The notes below the pieces were generated by a model. That model was not told the DNA's origin. It was given only the letters and a program-made list of their open reading frames with translations, and did not search any database. Source: Gammaproteobacteria bacterium RIFCSPHIGHO2_12_FULL_63_22 (GTDB lineage Bacteria > Pseudomonadota > Gammaproteobacteria > Xanthomonadales > Xanthomonadaceae). Taken from it: a DNA stretch of 64,000 nt. The position numbers were made by a program, and so were the translations under genes. Shown piece after piece: positions 1 through 10,772 of the stretch (positions are counted from its first letter, which is position 1; every line of letters starts with the position of its first letter). The DNA is taken from positions 1 through 64,000 of the forward strand of contig MGYJ01000078.1 in the NCBI GenBank assembly GCA_001801685.1, given 5' to 3'.

Positions 1-2
1 CG

Positions 3-2117
<2,115 letters not shown>

Positions 2118-2120
2118 GCC

Positions 2121-2627
2121 ATGGCCCCTCGACAGCTTCCCAATCCCAATGCGCTCTCCTGGCTGGTCCTTTCGACAGTGCTGCTGGCCCTGGACCAGGT
2201 GACCAAGTGGTTTGCCGTGGCCTGGCTGCAGTTCCAGCAGCCGGTCACTTTCATCCCTGGTTTCTGGAACTGGACGCTCACCCACAACACAGGCGCGGCC
2301 TTCAGTTTCCTGGCCGATGCCGGCGGTTGGCAGCACTGGCTGTTCGCCGGGCTCGCCACGGTCGTCTGCATCGCCCTGGTAATCGGTTTGAGGCACACAT
2401 CGCGCACGGACTGGCGTACGGCGTTGCCTTTCGCGCTGGTCATTTCCGGCGCCGTGGGCAACGTGATCGACCGGCTGCGCTTCGGCTACGTAGTGGACTT
2501 CGTCGACTGGTACTGGCGCGATTTCCATTGGCCGGTGTTCAACGTGGCCGACAGCTGCATCGTGGTCGGCGCCGTGATGATGGTGCTGTTCAGCCTGCGT
2601 CCGCCGCGCAAGGATAAAATCAGCTGA
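2121..2627 (+). CDS. lspA: Lipoprotein signal peptidase (signal peptidase II)
   Basis: Inner-membrane aspartyl protease that cuts the signal peptide from diacylglyceryl prolipoproteins. The 168 residues contain about four hydrophobic segments and both catalytic aspartates: D117 in GNVIDR and D144 in FNVAD. Length is normal for the family. Its TGA overlaps the ispH ATG (TGATG), so translation is probably coupled. In E. coli fkpB separates lspA and ispH; here it is absent. Several predicted substrates (mltD, Slp and others) lie in this window. Confidence 0.98.
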   Translation: MAPRQLPNPNALSWLVLSTVLLALDQVTKWFAVAWLQFQQPVTFIPGFWNWTLTHNTGAAFSFLADAGGWQHWLFAGLATVVCIALVIGLRHTSRTDWRTALPFALVISGAVGNVIDRLRFGYVVDFVDWYWRDFHWPVFNVADSCIVVGAVMMVLFSLRPPRKDKIS

Positions 2628-3577
2628 TGGACATCGTACTGGCCAACCCGCGGGGCTTCTGCGCAGGCGTGGATCGCGCCATTGAAATCGTCAAGCGCGC
2701 GATCGAAACCCTGGGCGCGCCGATCTACGTGCGGCATGAAGTCGTGCACAACCGATTCGTTGTGGAAGACCTGCGCCAGCGCGGCGCGGTGTTCGTAGAG
2801 GAACTCGACGAAGTCCCCGCTGGCGGCACCGTGATCTTCAGCGCGCACGGCGTATCGCAAGCCGTCCGCAGCGAGGCCGCCGATCGCGGCCTGAAGATTT
2901 TCGACGCCACCTGTCCGCTGGTGACCAAGGTGCACATCGAAGTCCTGCGCCATTGCCGCGCCGGCCGCGACGTGATCCTGATCGGACACGAAGGCCACCC
3001 CGAAGTGGAAGGCACGATGGGCCAATGGCAGGCCGAGGCGGGGCAGGGCCACATCTACCTGGTGGAAGACGTCGACGACGCGAACCAGCTGGAAATCGCC
3101 CAGCCCGAAAACGTCGCCTTCACCACGCAGACCACGCTGTCGGTGGATGAAACGCGCGACGTGATCGAAGCCTTGAAGGTCAAGTACCCCGCTTTGCAGG
3201 GCCCGCGTCACGATGACATCTGCTACGCCACCCAGAATCGCCAGGACGCGGTTCGCGAACTCGCCGCCGAGTGCGACCTGGTGCTGGTGGTGGGCTCGGT
3301 GAACAGCTCGAATTCCAACCGTTTGCGCGAGCTTGCCGAAAAGCAGGGCGCCGTCTCCTACCTCGTGGATGGCGCCGAGCATATCGATCCAGACTGGCTG
3401 GAAGGTCGTCGCGCCATTGGCGTGACGGCTGGCGCTTCCGCGCCGGAAGTGCTGGTGCAGGGTGTCATCGCGCGCCTGCAGGCCCTCGGTGGCGGCAGCG
3501 TTCGCGAATTGCATGGCGAGCCCGAGGACATGGTTTTCGCCCTGCCGAAGGAATTGCGAGTGGTCCTGGTCGATTGA
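2627..3577 (+). CDS. ispH: 4-hydroxy-3-methylbut-2-enyl diphosphate reductase
   Basis: Last enzyme of the MEP isoprenoid pathway; reduces HMBPP to IPP and DMAPP with a [4Fe-4S] cluster. The three cluster cysteines are C12 (GFCAGV), C96 (DATCPLV) and C199 (DICYAT). Substrate-contacting H41, H74 and H124 with E126 are present. At 316 residues it is full length. It is the last gene of the ileS-lspA-ispH run; the next gene points toward it on the other strand, and I see no clear intrinsic terminator in the 28-base gap. Confidence 0.98.
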   Translation: MDIVLANPRGFCAGVDRAIEIVKRAIETLGAPIYVRHEVVHNRFVVEDLRQRGAVFVEELDEVPAGGTVIFSAHGVSQAVRSEAADRGLKIFDATCPLVTKVHIEVLRHCRAGRDVILIGHEGHPEVEGTMGQWQAEAGQGHIYLVEDVDDANQLEIAQPENVAFTTQTTLSVDETRDVIEALKVKYPALQGPRHDDICYATQNRQDAVRELAAECDLVLVVGSVNSSNSNRLRELAEKQGAVSYLVDGAEHIDPDWLEGRRAIGVTAGASAPEVLVQGVIARLQALGGGSVRELHGEPEDMVFALPKELRVVLVD

Positions 3578-3605
3578 GTATTGCGCTCGCGATGGGGCAA
3601 TCAGC

Positions 3606-4358
3606 TCATTTTGATTCGTATTCGCCAAATCGCAGGCTTGCAAACTCGTAGAGTTCCGAATCCAGCTCGTTCATCCTCAGAAGGCGGGCGTAGCGTCGTT
3701 CGCCAAGCACCTCTCGAATCTCGTTGATGCGCGCGTGTTGATGGGCGTGGCGATCAGGGCTTCTATTCACGGCCGGCTGTCGCACCTCCATTTCACCAAA
3801 GAATGGTGTCAACTCGCAGGCGATGCGCCGCATGGATTCTTCGAAGCGGTCCACCAGGCCGATGCAACGCGTCGCTTCCACTTGTGCCCTGGCGCGATCC
3901 AGCACTTGCGAGAAATTCACATCGCTCGAGTGCCAGCCAAGGTAGCAGGCCTGGAAATTGCAGATGACCCCTCCATCGCCCTCTTCCATGCGCCAGTCGA
4001 CATAGTCGGCAATGCCCGAAGCTCGCGCCTTGTCGGCCCCGGGACTGGCTCCCTCGGGCAGGTTCCGTTCGAAGGCGTAGACCGAACCCACCCTGTCGAT
4101 CGGATGGCGGAGGAAGAACACCGGGTGGAAGCGAATTCCCGGCAAGGGGTGAGGTGGCATCCGGGCCTGGTGGCTCGAGACTGCGCGCAGCGCTGGATTG
4201 GACAAGATGAACGCAGAAAATGCGTCCGGATCGAGTATTTCCCAAGGTTTGCTGGCATCGATCGTGCTCCAGTGCCTGTCAAAATGGTTTGACAGGATGC
4301 GATCGACGGAACTGCCCGCGTTCTTGAACAGGTGATAGTGGACGAGGATATCGCGCAA
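3606..4358 (-). CDS. Sulfotransferase-like P-loop protein
   Basis: A 250-residue soluble protein. Near its N-terminus it has HLFKNAGSS (residues 9-17), which fits a PAPS 5'-phosphosulfate-binding loop, and RHPIDRVGS (84-92) fits the 3'-phosphate-binding arginine/serine motif of sulfotransferases. This suggests transfer of sulfate from PAPS to a glycan or other acceptor, but the substrate cannot be read from sequence. It stands alone between ispH and tRNA-Thr with no PAPS-synthesis genes nearby. Local GC is lower than in the neighbours (about 50% over 4201-4260), a hint of acquisition next to a tRNA gene. Confidence 0.7.
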   Translation of the reverse strand: MRDILVHYHLFKNAGSSVDRILSNHFDRHWSTIDASKPWEILDPDAFSAFILSNPALRAVSSHQARMPPHPLPGIRFHPVFFLRHPIDRVGSVYAFERNLPEGASPGADKARASGIADYVDWRMEEGDGGVICNFQACYLGWHSSDVNFSQVLDRARAQVEATRCIGLVDRFEESMRRIACELTPFFGEMEVRQPAVNRSPDRHAHQHARINEIREVLGERRYARLLRMNELDSELYEFASLRFGEYESK

Positions 4359-4464
4359 GCTAGCCTTCCCGGCAGTGTCACAGCTGCAACCCTACCAAGC
4401 CAGGCGGACCTGTGTCGGCTTCAAATTGACCCGGGACCCCGCCGGGGCCTAAACTTCGCGTCCC

Positions 4465-4540
4465 GCCGGAATAGCTCAGTTGGTAGAGCGGCGCATTCGT
4501 AATGCGTAGGTCGTAGGTTCGATTCCTATTTCCGGCACCA
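4465..4540 (+). tRNA. tRNA-Thr (CGT anticodon)
   Basis: A 76-base cloverleaf with acceptor GCCGGAA pairing with TTCCGGC, discriminator A and encoded CCA. The anticodon loop TTCGTAA puts CGT at 4498-4500, which reads ACG threonine codons. D-arm and T-arm (GGTTCGATTCC) are canonical. A tandem repeat and a strong hairpin follow downstream. Confidence 0.97.
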
Positions 4541-4566
4541 GTTACTGAAAACGATACGTGGGTGCG

Positions 4567-4666
4567 CCGACCGCAGGGTTACCGGAAGGCCGGGTCAAAT
4601 TGCGCTGCTTTCAGCTCCCGACCGCAGGGTTACCGACAGGATGGTGCGCATTGCGCAAGGTTCAAA
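4567..4666 (+). repeat. Two tandem copies of a degenerate ~51-base unit
   Basis: The 18 bases CCGACCGCAGGGTTACCG occur identically at 4567-4584 and 4618-4635, exactly 51 bases apart. The remainder of each unit is similar but diverged: both carry AGG just after the core, ATTGCGC further on and TTCA near the end. The array lies between tRNA-Thr and its terminator, so it would be transcribed as part of the tRNA 3' trailer. Function unknown. Confidence 0.8.
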
Positions 4667-4691
4667 AAAACCCGCCTTCCGGCGGGTTTTT
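4664..4691. terminator. Bidirectional intrinsic terminator
   Basis: AAAACCCGCC pairs with GGCGGGTTTT around a TTCC loop. The A-run on the left and T-run on the right let it work on both strands: for the tRNA-Thr transcript on plus and for the secreted-protein gene ending at 4710 on minus. Confidence 0.85.
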
Positions 4692-4709
4692 CATTGATGG
4701 CACCACCGC

Positions 4710-5276
4710 CTACCCGCAAATTCCCTGCTTGCGCCACTCCGCGCAATTCATGTCGTACTTGGGGTACCCGTATTCTTCCTGGAACTTGTCCGGCCCGATC
4801 TTGGTCGCCGCGCATTTCTGGTCGCCGTTGATCCTGCCCTCGAAGGTGATGACCAGCTTGTCGGCATTGGGACGCAACTTGCAGCAGACGGCATAGGCGC
4901 CGCGTGCCGTCAGGCGCTGCGGTTGCGCGATCAGGAAGATCCCGTCGTACTGCAGCTTCGCGCCGGAGCGGCTGCTGCCCTCGACCAGGTTGTTGCAGGA
5001 CGCGGGGATTGCGTTCGAGTGCCGGCCTGCCCACATATCGGCCCGACAGCGATCGATCTCGGCGCGGGCTCGCTGGCGGCAATCGTTGGCATTGAGCTTG
5101 TTCTTGCAGCTTCCGCGACCTTCGATGGTCGCGAGGTTCATCCATGGGTTGGGCTTCTTGTCACTGACAAAGACGTCGACGGATGCGCTGCAGGATCGGG
5201 TGATGTCGGCCTGGGCAGTGCCGCTGGCAAGGATCGCCAGCATGCACAGGGCCTTTAGGAATCGGCTGGAAATCAT
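4710..5276 (-). CDS. Secreted cysteine-rich protein of unknown function
   Basis: I do not recognise the family. The 188-residue product starts with a Sec signal peptide (basic MISSRFLK, hydrophobic stretch, likely cut after SGTAQA), which implies export. The mature part of about 165 residues holds ten cysteines, including an adjacent CC pair and one near the C-terminus (GICG). That suggests several disulfides and a compact periplasmic or secreted protein. No lipobox or membrane helix follows the signal peptide. It is monocistronic, ends at a shared terminator, and faces away from the PilZ gene's upstream region. Confidence 0.7.
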   Translation of the reverse strand: MISSRFLKALCMLAILASGTAQADITRSCSASVDVFVSDKKPNPWMNLATIEGRGSCKNKLNANDCRQRARAEIDRCRADMWAGRHSNAIPASCNNLVEGSSRSGAKLQYDGIFLIAQPQRLTARGAYAVCCKLRPNADKLVITFEGRINGDQKCAATKIGPDKFQEEYGYPKYDMNCAEWRKQGICG

Positions 5277-5342
5277 GGGACGGCTCCGGGTCGGGGTGGC
5301 CTGTCATACAAACGAGATCAAGCCCGGACTTCGGCCAGCCGC

Positions 5343-6017
5343 TTACTCCACCCCGGCTACCACGAACTCCCGGATCATCAGGCGATCGGCGGTGGATATG
5401 TTCTCGAACAGCACCCCGGTCAGGTAGCCCTCATCGCCGATATGCACGTGGCAAACCCGCGCCACCGCGACAACATAGGACAGCTGTTCGTCCGGCCCCA
5501 TCGAGAACTCCAGGCTGATCATGTCACCGATCGATCCCAGCGATTCGTCGGAGCGGATCAGTGACCCGTCGGCACTGAGGTCGAGCAGCGTGACCGGCTG
5601 GGTGGCCTTGCTGGCGACGCCGGTGACGGAAGCGGGCAGGGAGGTCCGGATGCGGATCGAGTTGCGCACCTTGCGCGCTTCCACGCTGTCCGGAAACGAC
5701 AGCACGGCATAAGCGAAGGCGGGCTCGCGAAACGTGAAGTCGAAGGCCTGGATCACCCTCGATGTGAAGTAGAAATCGTACTGGCCGGTGAAGCCGCGGA
5801 TGATGAAGGTCTCGCCGGCCTTCATGCCGGTCTTGATGCTGAATGTGCCGACCGGCACCACCATCAGGCACTTTTCATCGATCACGCCCAGGAATTGCGC
5901 CTCGTAATTCGGCGAATTCTTTTCCATACGCTGGGTCTGCAGGAACATGCCCGGACGCAACTTCAGCGTCTTCAGGCTGACCTGGTTGAATTCTGGAGCC
6001 ACCGGATTACTTGCCAT
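5343..6017 (-). CDS. YcgR-like PilZ-domain c-di-GMP effector
   Basis: A 224-residue protein with an N-terminal YcgR-type domain (about residues 10-110) and a C-terminal PilZ domain. The c-di-GMP-binding motifs are visible: RNSIR (118-122) and DLSADG (146-151), matching RxxxR and D/NxSxxG. YcgR proteins act as c-di-GMP-dependent brakes on the flagellar motor; some relatives affect pili or secretion. The start at 6017 is chosen because GGAGGG sits just upstream of this ATG; an in-frame ATG at 6137 lacks such a site and adds low-complexity Arg-rich sequence. No flagellar genes are in the window, so the partner is unknown. Confidence 0.85.
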   Translation of the reverse strand: MASNPVAPEFNQVSLKTLKLRPGMFLQTQRMEKNSPNYEAQFLGVIDEKCLMVVPVGTFSIKTGMKAGETFIIRGFTGQYDFYFTSRVIQAFDFTFREPAFAYAVLSFPDSVEARKVRNSIRIRTSLPASVTGVASKATQPVTLLDLSADGSLIRSDESLGSIGDMISLEFSMGPDEQLSYVVAVARVCHVHIGDEGYLTGVLFENISTADRLMIREFVVAGVE

Positions 6018-6199
6018 CGTCCCTCCGCGCAGCGTTTGGCGAACCGCGGACAAGGCGGCTCCGTCGGGATTGTGCGCCCTGCCGCGCGAGACAGGAATCC
6101 GTAGATGCCGCAGTCCCCTGACAGCCCTTGGCGACATCAGGCGGTTTCCCGCAGCGTCCCGGCCGGGCTAGCATGGCGCACTTGCCGACAGGAACCATC

Positions 6200-7579
6200 G
6201 TGGCCAAAGCCAAGACTGCCTATGTTTGCGCCGACTGCGGCGCCAGCTTCAACAAATGGCAAGGACAATGCAGCGAATGCGGGGCCTGGAACACCCTGTC
6301 GGAGTTCGTGGTCGAACCGGCGACCGCGGCTGGCAAGCCGGCGGTGCGCAATACCGGTTACGCCGGCGCCATCGATGCGCCACGCATCACCGCACTCAAG
6401 AAAGTCAGCCAGACTGCCGAAGTCCGTGTCTCCACCGGCATCGGTGAGCTGGACCGTGTGCTGGGCGGTGGCTTGGTCGAGGGTTCGGTCGTGCTGGTCG
6501 GCGGCGACCCGGGCATCGGCAAGTCCACCTTGCTGTTGCAGGCGCTGGCGGCCATGGGCGGCCGCTTTCCGGCGCTCTATGTCACCGGCGAGGAAAGCCT
6601 GTCGCAGGTGGCCGGTCGCGCGACGCGGCTCGGCCTGCCGCTGGATGGCCTCGATGCCTTGGCGGAAACCGGCGTGGAAAAGATCCTCGCGCTGGCAGCA
6701 GAGGCCAAGCCGCGCCTGATCGTTGCCGACTCCATCCAGACCCTGTGGTCGGAACAACTCACGGCTGCACCTGGCTCGGTCAGCCAGGTGCGCGAGTGTG
6801 CTGCGCGTCTGGTGCGTTTTGCCAAGGAAACGGGCACCAGCGTCTTCCTGGTCGGCCACGTGACCAAGGATGGCGGCATCGCCGGCCCGCGCGTGCTCGA
6901 ACACATGGTGGACGCCGTGCTTTATTTCGAAGGCGAAAGCGGCAGCCGTTTCCGCATCCTGCGCGCCTTCAAGAATCGTTTCGGCGCCGTCAACGAACTC
7001 GGCGTGTTCGCGATGTCGGACAAGGGGCTGCGCGAAGTGCCCAATCCTTCGGCCATCTTCCTTTCCGGATCGCAGGGTCCCACGCCGGGTAGCGTGGTGA
7101 TGGTGACCCGCGAAGGCACGCGCCCGCTGCTGGTGGAAGTGCAGGCGCTGGTGGACCACAGCCCCTTGTCCAATCCTCGCCGCGTCACCGTTGGCCTCGA
7201 ACAGAATCGGCTCGCCATGTTGTTGGCCGTTTTGCATCGGCATGGTTCGGTCGGCGTTTTCGACCAGGATGTCTTCGTCAATGTCGTCGGCGGCATCCGC
7301 GTGCAGGAAACCGCAGCAGACCTGCCGGTGCTGCTTGCCGTGCTTTCGTCATTGCGCGATCGGCCGCTCGCGGAAAAGACCGTGGCATTCGGTGAAGTGG
7401 GGTTGTCGGGCGAGATTCGCCCCGTGCCCAACGGCGAGGAGCGCCTGCGCGAGGCGGCAACGCATGGCTTCAAGCGCGCGTTGGTGCCTGCTGGCAATGC
7501 GCCGCGCAAGGGTCGCATCGGCGGCATGGAAGTGATCGCAGTCAATCGATTGTCGGACGCACTCGCGGCCGCGTATTGA
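6200..7579 (+). CDS. radA: DNA repair protein RadA
   Basis: RecA-related ATPase (Sms) that helps branch migration and processing of recombination intermediates. It has an N-terminal zinc finger (C10, C13, C24, C27), a Walker A (GGDPGIGKST), the RadA-specific KNRFG motif and a C-terminal Lon-protease-like domain. I place the start at GTG 6200 because it gives a normal 459 residues beginning VAKAKTAYVC and has AGGA six bases upstream; an ATG at 6128 adds 24 unrelated residues. It is transcribed divergently from the PilZ gene and converges on the YpjD-like gene. Confidence 0.96.
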   Translation: MAKAKTAYVCADCGASFNKWQGQCSECGAWNTLSEFVVEPATAAGKPAVRNTGYAGAIDAPRITALKKVSQTAEVRVSTGIGELDRVLGGGLVEGSVVLVGGDPGIGKSTLLLQALAAMGGRFPALYVTGEESLSQVAGRATRLGLPLDGLDALAETGVEKILALAAEAKPRLIVADSIQTLWSEQLTAAPGSVSQVRECAARLVRFAKETGTSVFLVGHVTKDGGIAGPRVLEHMVDAVLYFEGESGSRFRILRAFKNRFGAVNELGVFAMSDKGLREVPNPSAIFLSGSQGPTPGSVVMVTREGTRPLLVEVQALVDHSPLSNPRRVTVGLEQNRLAMLLAVLHRHGSVGVFDQDVFVNVVGGIRVQETAADLPVLLAVLSSLRDRPLAEKTVAFGEVGLSGEIRPVPNGEERLREAATHGFKRALVPAGNAPRKGRIGGMEVIAVNRLSDALAAAY

Positions 7580-7588
7580 CCGCGCGAT

Positions 7589-8380
7589 TCAGGGCGCCAG
7601 CAACATCTCCAGCACGTACTTGCTGCCGAAGAAGGCGAGCAGCAGCAGTGCCATGGAAGTCAGCGTCAGCTTCACCGCGCGCGGACCCCGCCAGCCGAAA
7701 CGCCAGCGTCCGAACAACAGCACGCCCAGCACGATCCAGCTGAGCACCGACAGCACGGTCTTGTGCCACAGGTGCTGGGCCAGCAGGTTTTCCACGAACA
7801 TCACGCCGGTCAGCAGGGCCAGCGTGAGCAGGATGAAGCTGGCGCCGAGGGAACGGAACAGCAACTCTTCCAGTTGCACCAGGGGCGGCAAGGCGCGCAG
7901 CCAGCCGTGCAACTGCCGACGACGCAGGGCGCGTTCCTGGAACCACAGCATCAGCGCGAGCAGCGCTGCAATGGCAAGCGTGGCGTAGGCCATCAGCGCC
8001 AGCCAGGCGTGCAGTTGCAGGCGCCAGTCCAGTGCCTGCGCGCTGCCGTGTCCGGCAAACTGGTAAAGCATCATCAACAACACGGCCAATGGATAGACGA
8101 TGACGCCGAGCGCCTGCATCCGTTGGGTTACAGCGGCCAGCGTGCTCAGCGCGGCCATTCCCAGTGCGACCAGGGATAGCGCGGCGAAAAAATGCAGGTC
8201 GGGGCCATGCAGCCGGGACCAGCCCAGGGCATGGGTGGTGGCATGCAGTGCGATGGCGGGCAGGGCCAGCCACAGGACGCGCCGGGTGCGCGGCCGGTCG
8301 GCCTGCAGGCTGCCGACCAGGACGGCGGCTGCGGCCAGGTAAGCCAGCGCGGCCAGCAGGGGGATCAGTAATTCAGGCAT
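7589..8380 (-). CDS. CcsA/YpjD-type cytochrome c assembly membrane protein
   Basis: A 263-residue protein with about eight hydrophobic helices, of the CcsA/ResC-like family. It has conserved-looking histidines in membrane segments (HATTHALGW, LHAWLALMAY, LWHKTVLSVLSW), which in CcsA relatives bind or handle haem. It lacks the WWD haem-handling motif of full CcsA, as does E. coli YpjD, whose gene also lies next to ffh. Start 8380 (MPELLIP) is preferred; an upstream in-frame start at 8416 adds a non-hydrophobic 12-residue tail. Its exact role in cytochrome c maturation is uncertain. Confidence 0.85.
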   Translation of the reverse strand: MPELLIPLLAALAYLAAAAVLVGSLQADRPRTRRVLWLALPAIALHATTHALGWSRLHGPDLHFFAALSLVALGMAALSTLAAVTQRMQALGVIVYPLAVLLMMLYQFAGHGSAQALDWRLQLHAWLALMAYATLAIAALLALMLWFQERALRRRQLHGWLRALPPLVQLEELLFRSLGASFILLTLALLTGVMFVENLLAQHLWHKTVLSVLSWIVLGVLLFGRWRFGWRGPRAVKLTLTSMALLLLAFFGSKYVLEMLLAP

Positions 8381-8423
8381 TGCCTGAGTTTCGCATACCG
8401 GCCAAGGCCCGCGCATCGGGCGC

Positions 8424-8429
8424 TATAAT
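8424..8429 (+). promoter_or_regulatory. Candidate -10 element for ffh
   Basis: A perfect TATAAT stands 30 bases before the ffh ATG, between the divergent ypjD-like and ffh starts. No good -35 is seen at 16-18 bases upstream, so this is only a candidate. Confidence 0.4.
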
Positions 8430-8459
8430 TGCCGCCCCTTCGATCCGGCCCCCAACACC

Positions 8460-9836
8460 ATGTTCGAGTCGCTGACCCAGCGCCTGTCCGGCACCCTGCA
8501 ACGCCTGCGCGGCCGTGGCCGCCTGAGCGAGGAAAACATCCGCGAGTCGCTGCGCGAAGTGCGCATCGCCTTGCTGGAAGCCGACGTGGCCTTGCCGGTG
8601 GTCGTGGCGCTGATCGAACGCATCAAGTCGCGCGCGGTCGGCCAGGAAGTGCTGACCAGCCTTACCCCGGGCCAGGCCCTGATCAAGATCGTGCACGACG
8701 AAATGGCTGCGGTCATGGGCTCGCAGGCGAGCGAGCTGAATCTCAACGTGCCCGCGCCGGCGATCATCCTGATGGCCGGCCTGCAAGGCGCGGGCAAGAC
8801 GACCACGGTCGGCAAGCTCGCCAAGCACCTGAAGGAACGGCGCAAGAAGAAGGTGATGGTGGTCAGCTGCGACGTCTATCGTCCGGCCGCCATCCAGCAG
8901 CTCGAAACGCTGGCAAAGCAGGTGGACGTGCTGTTCTTCCCCAGTGAAGTGGGGCAGGATCCGGTTGAAATCGTGCGCGCGGCCATCTCGGATGCGCGCA
9001 AGAGTTTCGTGGATGTGCTGCTGGTCGATACCGCAGGCCGCCTGGCCATTGACGAAGCGATGATGGCCGAGATCAAGGCGTTGCATGCCGCGATCAAGCC
9101 GGTCGAGACCTTGTTCGTGGTCGATGCGATGACCGGCCAGGACGCAGCCAACACGGCGAAGGCGTTCTCGCAGGCGCTGCCGCTGACCGGCGTGGTGCTG
9201 ACCAAGACCGATGGCGATGCGCGCGGTGGCGCGGCGCTGTCGGTGCGCTACATCACCGGCCAGCCGATCAAGTTCGTCGGCGTCGGGGAAAAACCCGATG
9301 GCCTCGACATCTTCCATCCTGATCGCGCCGCCAGCCGCATCCTCGACATGGGCGATGTCCTGTCGCTGGTTGAGCAAGTCGAACAGCAGGTCGACAAGGA
9401 AAAGGCGGCCAAATTCGCCGAGAAGGTCGCCAAGGGCAAGAAGTTCGATCTCAATGACATGCGAGACCAGCTCGAGCAGATGCAGAACATGGGCGGCCTG
9501 GCCGGCCTGATGGACAAGCTGCCGGGCATGGGCCAGATCCCGGATTCGGTAAAGAGCCAGGTCACCGGCAAGGAAGTCCCGAGGATGGTCGCCATCATCA
9601 ACTCGATGACCAAGAAGGAACGCCGCAACCCGGCCTTGCTGAACGGCTCGCGCCGGGCGCGCGTGGCCAAGGGCTCGGGCGTGACCCCGGCCGACGTCAA
9701 CAAGATGCTCAAGCAGTTCCAGCAGATGGAAAAGATGATGTCCAAGCTGTCCGCCGGCGGCATGAAGGGCATGATGCGCGGCATGAAGGGCATGATGGGC
9801 GGCGGTGGCGGGTTCCCGGGCGGGTTCCGGCGCTAG
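8460..9836 (+). CDS. ffh: Signal recognition particle GTPase (Ffh/SRP54)
   Basis: Targets ribosomes making inner-membrane proteins to FtsY and the Sec translocon, together with 4.5S RNA (encoded here at 50574-50686). The 458 residues contain the NG GTPase domain with GLQGAGKTTT, DTAGR and TKTDGD motifs, then a methionine-rich M domain that binds SRP RNA and signal sequences. The C-terminus is a run of Met/Gly (GGMKGMMRGMKGMMGGGGG). Neighbours ypjD and rpsP match E. coli order. Confidence 0.98.
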   Translation: MFESLTQRLSGTLQRLRGRGRLSEENIRESLREVRIALLEADVALPVVVALIERIKSRAVGQEVLTSLTPGQALIKIVHDEMAAVMGSQASELNLNVPAPAIILMAGLQGAGKTTTVGKLAKHLKERRKKKVMVVSCDVYRPAAIQQLETLAKQVDVLFFPSEVGQDPVEIVRAAISDARKSFVDVLLVDTAGRLAIDEAMMAEIKALHAAIKPVETLFVVDAMTGQDAANTAKAFSQALPLTGVVLTKTDGDARGGAALSVRYITGQPIKFVGVGEKPDGLDIFHPDRAASRILDMGDVLSLVEQVEQQVDKEKAAKFAEKVAKGKKFDLNDMRDQLEQMQNMGGLAGLMDKLPGMGQIPDSVKSQVTGKEVPRMVAIINSMTKKERRNPALLNGSRRARVAKGSGVTPADVNKMLKQFQQMEKMMSKLSAGGMKGMMRGMKGMMGGGGGFPGGFRR

Positions 9837-9871
9837 GCTAGGGGCATCGCGGCCGAAGCCGCTTCCACTGG

Positions 9872-9900
9872 TTTTCACAGGCGGGACAAACGGTTATACT
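9872..9900 (+). promoter_or_regulatory. Candidate promoter of the rpsP operon
   Basis: TTTTCA (9872-9877) and TATACT (9895-9900) are separated by 17 bases and followed by a GC-rich discriminator (TCCCGGC), as expected for a growth-rate-controlled ribosomal protein promoter. It lies 74 bases before rpsP. Confidence 0.55.
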
Positions 9901-9973
9901 TCCCGGCTCCCCGAAGGCCCGAGCTCAAGAGCCCGCGTCCCGGCATCCATCCAGAACAAAGAGCACACTGAAA

Positions 9974-10228
9974 ATGGTCAAGATTCGCCTGACCCGTGGC
10001 GGCGCCAAGAAGCGTCCCTTCTATCACATCGTCGCAACCGACCATCGCAACAAGCGTGACGGTCGTTCGCTCGAGCGCCTGGGTTTCTACAACCCGGTTG
10101 CGCAGGGCCAGGAAAAGCGCGTCGAGCTCAATACCGACCGCGTCAACCACTGGGTTTCCCAGGGTGCGCAGCTGACTGACAAAGTCCGCATGCTGGTCAA
10201 GGAAGTTTCGGGCCAGGCTTCGGCCTGA
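9974..10228 (+). CDS. rpsP: 30S ribosomal protein S16
   Basis: Small-subunit assembly protein of 84 residues, beginning [20 protein letters not shown], the standard S16 N-terminus. It is first in rpsP-rimM-trmD-rplS, which joins two ribosomal proteins with a maturation factor and a tRNA methylase. A candidate promoter is at 9872-9900. Confidence 0.98.
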   Translation: MVKIRLTRGGAKKRPFYHIVATDHRNKRDGRSLERLGFYNPVAQGQEKRVELNTDRVNHWVSQGAQLTDKVRMLVKEVSGQASA

Positions 10229-10263
10229 GCCTCTGCCTCGCGTCACGACGCGAGGAATCGATC

Positions 10264-10770
10264 ATGACCCAAGAGCGCCGAATCCTGCTGGGCAGGGTCC
10301 TCGGCGCTTTCGGCGTTCGGGGCGAGATGAAATTGCACTCGTTCACCGACCCGGTGTCGACGGCGATGAAGTATCAACCCTGGCTGGTCTTGCACCAGGG
10401 CGCCGAGCGCGAAGTGCAGGGCGTGCGCGGTCGCGAAACCAACAAGGGCATGGTCATCACCATGCCCGGCATCGACGACCGCGACGCGGCCGAAGCGATG
10501 GCTGGCGCCGAAATCTGGGTGCCGCGCAGTCGCCTGCCCAAGCCCAAGCCCGGTGAACATTATTGGGTCGACCTGGAAGGCCTGCGCGTATTCAATCGCG
10601 AAGGCATCGAACTCGGCACGGTGTCCTACCTGTTCGAAACCGGCGCCAACGATGTGATGGTCGTGAAGGGCGAGCGCGAACATCTCATTCCCTACATCCC
10701 GGAACAATTCATCGTCGAGGTGGATTTCGACAAGGGCCAGGTGCTGGTCGACTGGGATGCGGACTTCTGA
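10264..10770 (+). CDS. rimM: 16S rRNA processing protein RimM
   Basis: Ribosome maturation factor that binds S19 and helps assemble the 30S head. The 168 residues show the N-terminal RimM beta-barrel beginning [20 protein letters not shown] and the C-terminal PRC-barrel part ([13 protein letters not shown]...). Length is normal. trmD starts 2 bases after its stop, so the two are likely translated together. Confidence 0.97.
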   Translation: MTQERRILLGRVLGAFGVRGEMKLHSFTDPVSTAMKYQPWLVLHQGAEREVQGVRGRETNKGMVITMPGIDDRDAAEAMAGAEIWVPRSRLPKPKPGEHYWVDLEGLRVFNREGIELGTVSYLFETGANDVMVVKGEREHLIPYIPEQFIVEVDFDKGQVLVDWDADF

Positions 10771-10772
10771 GC

